DNA of 13,312 bases, from assembly GCA_002688155.1 (NCBI GenBank), contig NZCH01000042.1, forward strand, positions 1-13,312, given 5' to 3'. The stretch comes from Phycisphaerae bacterium (GTDB lineage: Bacteria; Planctomycetota; Phycisphaerae; Phycisphaerales; Phycisphaeraceae). Numbering within the stretch: the stretch's first letter is position 1; every line of letters starts with the position of its first letter. Below the pieces are notes generated by a model, which saw only the letters and a program-made list of their open reading frames with translations, was not told the DNA's origin and did not search any database. Position numbers and translations under genes: made by a program. Of this stretch, positions 8,068 through 13,312 are shown in pieces.

Positions 8068-8886
8068 TCATGCGGCCAGACGCACGGGCACGCCGTGGTC
8101 CGACAGGTATTGCTTGGTCTGCTGAATCGTGTACTGTCCATAATGAAAGATACTCGCCGCCAGCACCGCGTCGGCGCCTGTTTGGGTGAGCACCTGCCGC
8201 ATGTGCTCTGGGCCGCCGCACCCACCAGACGCGACGACCGGCACATCCACGGCCTGTGACACCAGGGCTGTGATCTGAAGATCATAACCATCCCTGGTCC
8301 CATCGGCGTCCATGCTTGTCAGGACGATCTCACCGGCGCCCAACTCAACCACACGCTTGGCCCATGCGACCGCTTCGAGCCCGGTCGGTTTGCGCCCACC
8401 GTGCGTGTGGATCTCAAACACGGTCTCGGGTGTCGATTCCATTGAACACGGGTCCTTCGCCCGCTTCTCAAACTCCGTGCGCGGTACGCGCTTGGGGTCA
8501 ATATTCACCACCGTCGCACACCGTCCGAACCGTCTGGCCGTCTGCGTGACGATCTGCGGGTCCAGCACCGCCGCCGTGTTGATGCTGACCTTCTCCGCAC
8601 CGGCTTGAACCAGTTGCGTCACGTCGTCGATCGTACGAATCCCGCCGCCGACGGTAAATGGCATAAAACACTGTTCCGCGACCTGGCGGACCACGTCCAG
8701 CATGATCTGCCGATCCTCATGACTCGCGGTGATGTCCAGGAAGACCAGTTCGTCAGCGCCTGCCTGATCGTATGCTCGCGCGATCTGCACCGGGTCGCCC
8801 GCGTCGCGCAGGTTGACGAAGTTCACGCCCTTGACGACGCGGCCGGCGTTTACATCCAGGCAGGGGATGATGCGATGGGTGAGCAC
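8068..8886 (-). CDS. hisF: Imidazole glycerol phosphate synthase cyclase subunit HisF
   Basis: 272 residues from a GTG at 8884-8886. HisF is the (beta-alpha)8 barrel that takes ammonia made by HisH and converts PRFAR to imidazole glycerol phosphate and AICAR, linking histidine and purine synthesis. Seen here: RIIPCLDVNAGRVVKG with catalytic D11, ELVFLDITAS (46-55), FTVGGGIR (77-84), KVSINTAAV (99-107), second catalytic residue D130 in VVNIDPKR, GAGEIVLTSMDADGT and VVASGGCGG. Family members are about 253 residues; the extra length is an insertion of about 18 residues after DPKRV (about 135-152, charged, with one Cys). The start has a good Shine-Dalgarno (GAGG, 7 bases upstream). No hisH or other his gene is adjacent; instead it follows the remnant of a HEPN toxin, whose shifted-frame stop lies two bases upstream. 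Confidence 0.96.
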   Translation of the reverse strand: MLTHRIIPCLDVNAGRVVKGVNFVNLRDAGDPVQIARAYDQAGADELVFLDITASHEDRQIMLDVVRQVAEQCFMPFTVGGGIRTIDDVTQLVQAGAEKVSINTAAVLDPQIVTQTARRFGRCATVVNIDPKRVPRTEFEKRAKDPCSMESTPETVFEIHTHGGRKPTGLEAVAWAKRVVELGAGEIVLTSMDADGTRDGYDLQITALVSQAVDVPVVASGGCGGPEHMRQVLTQTGADAVLAASIFHYGQYTIQQTKQYLSDHGVPVRLAA

Positions 8887-8888
8887 GA

Positions 8889-9181
8889 CTAATCCTCTTC
8901 GGATGCCAGTGAAAGCACATTACGACAGATTACTCGGACGATATTTGCCACTTCACAGGCTCGATCGGCGGCTTGGGCAAGTCGGCAAGAAGCGTCCAGT
9001 CATGTGTCTTTGGAAACAGGGTGCTGCGTTCGACAAGTACTGCGTTGTCACATTTTTCGGCAGACTGCTGGGCATGAAAGCAAACGAGGTCATGTAGCGG
9101 CTCTGTCCCGTTACGCATCGTCGTTGCGCCTTGGAGTTCAGCCTCAGCTTTGCTGGCCCATTTCGATGTGCTCAGCTTCAT
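8889..9181 (-). pseudogene. HEPN-domain toxin remnant (HepT-like), internal deletion and frameshift
   Basis: The intact open frame (ATG at 9181, stop near 8930) gives 83 residues. The first 65 or so are a clear HEPN (PF05168-type) start: an N-terminal helix KAEAELQGA, then DLVCFHAQQSAEK, then LFPKTHD. Family members are about 120-140 residues and go on through a helix with a conserved RYP before a last helix. Here the frame ends in PIEPVKWQISSE. In another frame, overlapping and running to a TAG at 8889-8891, one reads ACEVANIVRVICRNVLSLA, which resembles the last HEPN helix. The two halves can be joined only with a frameshift, and the middle with its RYP segment is missing. I infer a deletion that also shifted frame. 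A GGAG 9 bases before the ATG is a good ribosome site, so the truncated product may still be made. The usual AEKYLKA is AEKCDNA here, a further divergence. Confidence 0.75.
8893..8898 (-). promoter_or_regulatory. Shine-Dalgarno of hisF
   Basis: On the minus strand the bases AAGAGGATTAGTC lead into GTG. The GAGG core lies 7 bases from the GTG at 8886 and fixes that codon as the hisF start. It lies inside the last codons of the HEPN remnant, so hisF could have been translationally coupled to the toxin gene. Confidence 0.7.
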
Positions 9182-9187
9182 AGAGCG

Positions 9188-9484
9188 CTACTCCGTTCCT
9201 CGCCGCCGCTTAAAGAAAAAGTCATCATGCTCGATGCGCCAAACCGGATCGATGGGGTCGCGCACAATCAAATCCAGCGCGAAGCCGTTGTGGAGCATCT
9301 CTTTTGTGATCTCAATGGATTGGCCCAGTGGATCACCGCCGTCCGGCATCACGGCCGGCAGGTCGACGTCCGAGTCCCCATCGGATCGGCCATAGCTGTG
9401 AGAACCAAACAGAATGATGCGATGAGGCCGAAATCGCTGCACCACGCGGCTCACGAACTCCTGAAAGTCGCCCATGCGGTCCAT
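9188..9484 (-). CDS. MNT-domain nucleotidyltransferase (MntA-like antitoxin), 3' frameshifted
   Basis: 98 residues from the ATG at 9482-9484 (a second ATG at 9475 is possible). It is a minimal nucleotidyltransferase: ILFGSHSYGRSDGDSDVDL (24-42) holds G27-S28 and the metal-binding D39-x-D41 in the GSx10DxD pattern, and LDLIVRDP supplies the third Asp, D71. In MntA/HepT-type modules such proteins neutralise the HEPN toxin, in studied cases by adding AMP to it. The last residues (FFFKRRRGTE) do not look like the family. A one-base shift at the TTTTTCTTTAAG stretch (about 9211-9222) opens a frame reading AAARNGVALYEAEH, the usual ending with GkvLYE, running on to 9144 and overlapping the HEPN start. 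A one-base loss, real or a sequencing error at a homopolymer, is therefore likely. The frame seen here stops 6 bases before the HEPN ATG. Confidence 0.8.
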   Translation of the reverse strand: MDRMGDFQEFVSRVVQRFRPHRIILFGSHSYGRSDGDSDVDLPAVMPDGGDPLGQSIEITKEMLHNGFALDLIVRDPIDPVWRIEHDDFFFKRRRGTE

Positions 9485-9490
9485 GGCGTA

Positions 9491-9499
9491 ATCATAGCA
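9491..9499 (-). promoter_or_regulatory. Extended -10 for the MNT/HEPN pair, probably leaderless
   Basis: On the minus strand TGCTATGAT (extended -10, TG-n-TATGAT) lies six bases before the ATG at 9484. Transcription starting about seven bases after the -10 would begin at or beside the start codon, giving a leaderless mRNA. No Shine-Dalgarno precedes this ATG, which fits. No good -35 is seen. Confidence 0.4.
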
Positions 9500-9570
9500 T
9501 CGTTGACGTCTTCAGTACGTCGATGCGGCCGGCGCCTGTGCGGTGTTATGGGTCGTATGTCGGCGACCGT

Positions 9571-9600
9571 GTGCCAAGCCAGGGGGCGACGGGCTACACT
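9571..9600 (+). promoter_or_regulatory. Possible promoter of the KS-beta/KS-alpha genes, probably leaderless
   Basis: TACACT at 9595-9600 resembles a -10 box and sits six bases before the ATG at 9607. GTGCCA at 9571-9576, 18 bases upstream, matches TTGACA at four of six positions. The spacing to the ATG suggests a leaderless transcript, as for the divergent MNT gene. The whole divergent gap (9485-9606) holds no other structure that I can see. Confidence 0.35.
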
Positions 9601-9606
9601 GTCGCC

Positions 9607-10965
9607 ATGGCACGCCAAGTGGTCATCACAGGTCTGGGGCCGGTCTACGGATTAGGCTTTGGCATCGAATCGACGTGGGACGCGATGCTGCAGGGACGGT
9701 GCGCGATCGGTCCGGTTCAGGCGTTCGACGCGACCGGTTTCGATTGCACGATCGCCGCCGAAATTGGTGAATTTAAGATCAACCAGTACGTGCCCAAGTC
9801 GTACCGCAAGGCGACGAAGGTCATGTCGCGCGACATTGGCCTGGCCGTTGCGGCCGCGGACCTGGCGGCGCGCGACGCCGGGCTGCTCACGCCTGGCACC
9901 GATCCGGACGCCGGCAAGAACGACGGGTTCGAGCCGACGTATGCACCATCGCGGCTGGGCGCGCACATCGGTGCTGGATTGATCGCCGCCGACCTGGATG
10001 AGTTGACCGCGGCGCTGGTCAAAGCACGCGTACCCGATGGGTCCAATGCCGGCGAATTCGATATCTACCGGTGGGGCAACGAGGGCATCAACCACCTTAC
10101 CCCGCTGTGGTTGCTCAAGTATCTGCCGAATATGCTGGCGTGCCACGTGACGATCATTCACGATGCGCAGGGCCCAAGCAACACCATCACGTGTGGCGAA
10201 GCCTCGGCGGGGCTGTCGATCGGTGAGTCATTGCGTGTAATTCAGCGGGGCGCCGCCGATGCCTGCTTCTGCGGCGGCGCTGAAAGCAAAGCCAATCCGA
10301 TGGCCTTTCTGCGACAGATCATGACAGGTCGGGTTAATACGAATGACAACGACAAGCCCGAAACCGCCGCGCGTCCCCTGACCAAAACTGCCGACGGCAT
10401 GGTCGTTGGGGAAGGCGGCGGCATCGTCGTGCTCGAAGCGATGGAAACATTTGAGCAGCGTGCCGCCGACACTGGCGCCCGGGCGTACGCCCAAATCGTC
10501 GGCTTCGGCGCCTCGCAAAGTATCAACCCGCCGACACGTAACGTTCACCCCGACGAATCAGGGCGCGGCATTGCGATTGCCATCCGATCCGCACTGCGCG
10601 AAGCGGAGATTGACCCGAACGACATCGACCTGATTGTTCCTACAGGGCTTGCCGCTCCTGTTACGGATCGTGCCGAGGCTGCGGCGCTGCGTAATGTGTT
10701 CGGCGCTGCGTTGCCTTCGATACCCCTGGCGCCGGTCAAGTCATTGGTCGGTAACTGCGGCGCCGGCGCCGGCGGTATGGACTTCATCGTCGCCGCCAAG
10801 GCAGTCCCCGAACAGACCATCCCCGCCGTCATCAACGCCGATCAGCCATTGGACGACCTGAACCTGACCACCGCACCCGCACGTGAAGCCGACCTGCAAT
10901 TCGTCCTGACTTACAGCGGCGGCCTTGGCGGCCAGTTCGCGGCGCTGGTGCTTCGCAAGTTCTAA
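9607..10965 (+). CDS. Ketosynthase-like protein without catalytic residues (KS-beta / chain-length-factor type)
   Basis: 452 residues from the ATG at 9607; the upstream part of the frame (from 9523) is not family-like. The thiolase fold of FabF is clear: VVITGLGPVYGLG (5-17), HDAQGPSNTI (185-194), CGGAES (222-227), RPLTKTADGMVVGEGGGIVVLE (256-277) and APVKSLVGN (375-383). Counting from the GPS motif, the active-site Cys position is Glu198. The first His (HGT) is Thr346 in VPTGLAAPVTDRAE, and the second (GH) is Asn383 in SLVGNCGAG; Lys378 is kept. Cys196 is two residues off the catalytic position. Loss of all three residues with the fold kept is what chain-length factors (KS-beta) of type II polyketide synthases show. 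An intact ketosynthase follows 149 bases downstream. I infer a KS-alpha/KS-beta heterodimer acting on ACP-bound chains; the product is unknown. Confidence 0.85.
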   Translation: MARQVVITGLGPVYGLGFGIESTWDAMLQGRCAIGPVQAFDATGFDCTIAAEIGEFKINQYVPKSYRKATKVMSRDIGLAVAAADLAARDAGLLTPGTDPDAGKNDGFEPTYAPSRLGAHIGAGLIAADLDELTAALVKARVPDGSNAGEFDIYRWGNEGINHLTPLWLLKYLPNMLACHVTIIHDAQGPSNTITCGEASAGLSIGESLRVIQRGAADACFCGGAESKANPMAFLRQIMTGRVNTNDNDKPETAARPLTKTADGMVVGEGGGIVVLEAMETFEQRAADTGARAYAQIVGFGASQSINPPTRNVHPDESGRGIAIAIRSALREAEIDPNDIDLIVPTGLAAPVTDRAEAAALRNVFGAALPSIPLAPVKSLVGNCGAGAGGMDFIVAAKAVPEQTIPAVINADQPLDDLNLTTAPAREADLQFVLTYSGGLGGQFAALVLRKF

Positions 10966-10992
10966 GTAGTGGGTTACCGGATATCAGTAACG

Positions 10993-11103
10993 ATGAGCCA
11001 AAGACTGGAATCGCGACACAAGCTTGATACCGCGGTCTCACGTGACCGCGATGCTATCATCGACAAACTCGACGAGTTCATTGCCGCGACGGTCCTGGAA
11101 TAA
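10993..11103 (+). CDS. Small open frame of 36 residues between the two ketosynthase genes
   Basis: ATG at 10993, TAA at 11101-11103. It fits the gap, 27 bases after the KS-beta stop and 11 bases before the KS-alpha ATG, on the same strand. The peptide is charged and probably helical. Its second half (DAIIDKLDEFIAATVLE) has the spacing of an amphipathic helix and loosely recalls the first helix of an acyl carrier protein, but there is no DSL phosphopantetheine site and no room for one. It could be a short helical partner of the ketosynthases, the remnant of a carrier-protein gene, or chance. There is no strong Shine-Dalgarno. Short length and lack of a recognised family keep confidence low. 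Confidence 0.4.
   Translation: MSQRLESRHKLDTAVSRDRDAIIDKLDEFIAATVLE
11031..11050 (+). repeat. Inverted repeat (7-base stem, 6-base loop) within the small open frame
   Basis: CGCGGTC, a six-base loop TCACGT, then GACCGCG. No T-run follows, so it is not a rho-independent terminator. It lies about 65 bases upstream of the KS-alpha ATG and could affect translation or stability between the two ketosynthase genes. It may also be chance in GC-rich DNA. Confidence 0.35.
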
Positions 11104-11114
11104 AGCGGATCAAC

Positions 11115-12401
11115 ATGACCCAACCCATCGTCATTACCGGCATCGGCTGTGTCACGCCCCTGGGTTGTGATGTACAGACCGTCTGGTCGAACCTGCTTGC
11201 AGGGGTCAGTGCGATTCAACCGACGTTTCATTTTGACGCTTCGACTTTTCCAACCTCGTTCACCGCGCAGGTCAGTGAAGATTACGACTATCGCAAATAT
11301 GTACATCGGCCTGAGTGGCACGAGGGGATTAGCCGCAACTCGGCGTACGCACTTGGTGCCGCAGCGCAGGCGTGGCGTCTGGCGGGGCTGGACGAGTTTG
11401 ACGGGCTGGACCGTGAACGGTTGGGCCTCTACCTGGGCTCAGGCGAAGGGGTGCTGGATTTCGATAACTATGCGGCGTCAAACCTGGCTGCGTGGGACGA
11501 CGAGCGAGGGCGCATCGATTCGGTCAAGTGGGCAGCAGCAGCGAATGAGCGCATGGACGCCGTGCGCGAGATCGAGCAGGAACCGAACATGCCTCTGTCG
11601 CACTTGGCAATGGAATTTGAGGCATACGGCCCGGCGTATAACTGCCTGACCGCATGTGCGGCGTCGACGCAAGCAATAGGTGAGGCGACACAGATCCTGC
11701 GCCGCGGCGACGCGGACGTCATGATCGCAGGTGGAGCGCATTCGATGGTCCACGAACTGGGCGTGACCGGGTTCAACCGGCTGACGGCGCTGTCGACGCG
11801 CAATGACAGTTACGCGACGGCCGCCCGGCCGTTTAACCGCACCCGAGACGGCTTCGTGCTCGGCGAAGGGGCCGGCATGCTCATCCTCGAAACGCAACAG
11901 CACGCCGACCAACGCGGCGCGACGGTATTGGGGCGCATCACCGGGTACGGCTCATCCGCAGACGCGTTTCGCATCACGGATATGCACCCGTCCGGCCGCG
12001 GCGCCGCGTCCGCCATGACGCAGGCGATCAACGATGCGGGCGTCCAACGCGACCAAGTCGACTACATCTCAGCGCACGGCACGGGTACGAAGGAAAATGA
12101 CTCGATCGAGACCAAGGCGATCAAAGGCGTGTTCGGCGAACGTGCGTCAAGCGTGCCGATCAGTTCGATCAAGAGCATGATGGGCCACCTGATCGCCGCT
12201 GCCGGCGCGGTTGAAGCGATCGCCTGCGTGCTGGCGTTGCGCGATCACAAACTACCGCCGACGATCAACCTGCACGATCCGGACCCCGAATGCGACCTGG
12301 ATTACGTGCCCAACGAAGCGCGCGACGCGTCGGTCAAGGTCTGCCTGTCCAACAGCTTCGGCTTCGGCGGACAGAACGATACCCTGATTCTCGAAAAATA
12401 G
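11115..12401 (+). CDS. Beta-ketoacyl-ACP synthase, FabF type (KS-alpha)
   Basis: 428 residues from the ATG at 11115. A complete condensing enzyme: VITGIGCVTPLG (6-17), catalytic C181 in TACAAST, IAGGAHSM (204-211), RPFNRTRDGFVLGEGAGMLILE (238-259), first His H321 in SAHGTGT, Lys353 and second His H358 in SIKSMMGHLIAAAGAVEA, and the C-terminal NSFGFGGQN (413-421). It condenses an acyl-thioester with malonyl-ACP, releasing CO2. Compared with FabF there is about 20 extra residues around 140-165, before the substrate-pocket segment, which may change chain specificity or dimer contacts. It follows a catalytically dead KS, so it is probably the active half of a KS-alpha/KS-beta pair rather than the housekeeping FabF. 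No ACP, FabG, FabZ or acyltransferase gene is in the window, so the end product cannot be told. Confidence 0.92.
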   Translation: MTQPIVITGIGCVTPLGCDVQTVWSNLLAGVSAIQPTFHFDASTFPTSFTAQVSEDYDYRKYVHRPEWHEGISRNSAYALGAAAQAWRLAGLDEFDGLDRERLGLYLGSGEGVLDFDNYAASNLAAWDDERGRIDSVKWAAAANERMDAVREIEQEPNMPLSHLAMEFEAYGPAYNCLTACAASTQAIGEATQILRRGDADVMIAGGAHSMVHELGVTGFNRLTALSTRNDSYATAARPFNRTRDGFVLGEGAGMLILETQQHADQRGATVLGRITGYGSSADAFRITDMHPSGRGAASAMTQAINDAGVQRDQVDYISAHGTGTKENDSIETKAIKGVFGERASSVPISSIKSMMGHLIAAAGAVEAIACVLALRDHKLPPTINLHDPDPECDLDYVPNEARDASVKVCLSNSFGFGGQNDTLILEK

Positions 12402-12410
12402 CCGATCACA

Positions 12411-12424
12411 GCTTAGCGCTAAGC
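12411..12424. repeat. Perfect 14-base palindrome
   Basis: GCTTAGCGCTAAGC, its own reverse complement, ten bases after the KS-alpha stop. As RNA it could form only a stem with a tiny loop, and no T-run follows on either strand, so a protein-binding site or a dispersed genomic palindrome is as likely as a terminator. Confidence 0.6.
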
Positions 12425-12437
12425 CGCAAGCGACCAC

Positions 12438-12472
12438 AAAAAACGCCGCGCAACCCCTTGGGTGCGCGACGT
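12438..12472 (-). terminator. Rho-independent terminator for the minus-strand gene from the right edge
   Basis: On the plus strand, six A (12438-12443) precede a GC-rich hairpin: left arm CGCGCAACCC (12447-12456), loop CTT, right arm GGGTGCGCG (12460-12468), with one bulged A at 12453. Three more outer pairs form beyond a C/A mismatch. Read on the minus strand this is a stem followed by six T, about 100 bases after the stop of the hypothetical gene. The rest of the 12402-12571 gap holds nothing else that I recognise. Confidence 0.75.
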
Positions 12473-12571
12473 CTTGAGTCGGATCGAATCAAGGTTAGGT
12501 GTGGATGGTCAGAAGCGCGGGAGTCCCGAATCGTCCGCTCTCGTATGGAACCAAGTGGATCTGAATGCACA

Positions 12572-13312
12572 TCAATCGTATGAATCAGCGTTGTTGGCGG
12601 GGTCGTCGCTTAACGGCATTAAGATGATCGTGCCGAGGTCGTTCATACCCAGCGCCGCCGGCGTGCCAATCGTGTTGCCGGTCAGCACGTCGATCGGCAC
12701 GAGCTTGTCACTATCTGTTTCGAAGCCCATCAGTGTGTAGCCGGCGAACTCCAACCCGAACGTGTTGTCGTAATCAATCGCGCCGATCAGCGTTTCCGTC
12801 TGGCTGTGGGTGTCGATTTTGTACAGTAGGTTGCCCTTGTTTGCCACAAACGTCTCGCCGTCCCCGGTCGCCAGGCCATCATAGATGTTGTCCAGCGTCA
12901 TCAACTGAACGTATCCGCCGGTGTGGTGATTGACCTGCAGCAACCTGCTCGCGTCGCCTTCATCGGCATCATCGTCGTCCGAGTCGGCGAAATCGGTGGG
13001 GTCTTGTGCCAGCGTGACCAGCACGACCAAGTCCTGATAATCGGCAGCCGGACTGCTCATGTACGTCGTGCCCAGCTCGAACAGAAAGATCGCCTGGTTT
13101 TCGTCGAGCACGATCTTGTTTGTCGTGGGATCGACGTAATCCTCAACGAATACCACGATGTTGGCCTGATTGAGAAACCCTGGAATTTGAGGCACGTCAT
13201 CGCCGTCGCGCAGTACGACCAGTTGCTGCGTGGGAGTGGATCCGCTGACGGTCAGGTGTTTTTTCCAATGCCCGTTCTTGCTGCCGCTGTACGACCAACG
13301 CTTCTTTTTCCA
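12572..13312 (-). CDS. Acidic, probably secreted protein of unknown function (5' end outside the window)
   Basis: The frame is open from the right edge to the TGA at 12572-12574, giving 246 visible residues. A GTG at 13193-13195 could be a start, but the frame continues upstream with protein-like sequence (WSYSGSKNGHWKKHLTVSG), so the real start is beyond the edge and any signal peptide cannot be seen. The composition is acidic and rich in Asp, Gly and Thr, with a stretch of alternating Asp/Ser/Ala (DFADSDDDDADEGDAS) that could bind calcium. The second half (LATGDGETFVANKGNLLYKID, then about 40 residues on LVPIDVLTGNTIG) has the rhythm of beta-propeller blades in which a displayed value is read out (DUF4394 or PQQ-like). 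I do not recognise the family. An envelope or extracellular location is inferred from composition. The terminator at 12438-12472 lies downstream. Confidence 0.75.
   Translation of the reverse strand, partial: WKKKRWSYSGSKNGHWKKHLTVSGSTPTQQLVVLRDGDDVPQIPGFLNQANIVVFVEDYVDPTTNKIVLDENQAIFLFELGTTYMSSPAADYQDLVVLVTLAQDPTDFADSDDDDADEGDASRLLQVNHHTGGYVQLMTLDNIYDGLATGDGETFVANKGNLLYKIDTHSQTETLIGAIDYDNTFGLEFAGYTLMGFETDSDKLVPIDVLTGNTIGTPAALGMNDLGTIILMPLSDDPANNADSYD

Noticed and set aside
10192..10197. Cys196 in the first ketosynthase as an alternative active-site nucleophile
   Set aside because: Counting from the GPS motif it is two residues before the catalytic position, and both catalytic histidines are also lost, so a simple shift does not rescue activity.
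12480..12571. Possible tRNA or small RNA in the gap after the KS genes
   Set aside because: No cloverleaf, no T-loop consensus and no promoter were found; only the palindrome and the terminator stand out in this gap.

Overview
The window reads as a chromosomal stretch of a GC-rich diderm bacterium. Most likely it is a planctomycete of the Phycisphaerae type. I infer this from the mix of genes (an RLH-type histidine kinase end, a paired FabF-like KS-alpha/KS-beta, a GspE/PilB-like protein beside PilT, long secreted Asp-rich proteins), from frequent GTG starts and from weak Shine-Dalgarno signals. No rRNA or tRNA gene, CRISPR array, insertion sequence or phage gene is visible.

Layout. (1) Positions 1-1998, plus strand: the 3' end of a sensor histidine kinase, then a response regulator with a GGDEF (diguanylate cyclase) output, then a TlyA/FtsJ-type rRNA 2'-O-methyltransferase that lacks the usual S4 domain. 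(2) Positions 1992-8886, minus strand, transcribed in the order hisF, pilT, a membrane-anchored GspE/PilB-like protein, a CvpA-like protein with a large extra domain, murD. TlyA and MurD converge and overlap by 7 bases. (3) Positions 8889-9484, minus strand: a decayed MNT/HEPN (MntA/HepT-like) toxin-antitoxin pair directly upstream of hisF. (4) Positions 9607-12401, plus strand: two ketosynthase-fold genes with a 36-codon open frame between them. (5) Positions 12402-12571: a perfect 14-base palindrome and a rho-independent terminator facing the minus strand. (6) Positions 12572-13312, minus strand: the 3' part of an acidic, probably secreted protein of unknown function, running off the window.

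The most notable content is a set of proteins that keep a family fold but have lost its active site. The GspE/PilB-like protein has no Walker A lysine and no Walker B glutamate, yet keeps its tetracysteine zinc site and has gained three membrane segments; it lies next to an intact PilT. The first ketosynthase has lost all three catalytic residues (Cys to Glu, His to Thr, His to Asn) and precedes an intact ketosynthase, the arrangement of a chain-length-factor/KS heterodimer. The HEPN toxin has lost its middle section, and its MNT partner is frameshifted at the 3' end. The first two look like kept, repurposed pseudoenzymes; the MNT/HEPN pair looks like decay.

All functional calls rest on reading motifs by eye. 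No database search or alignment was run.
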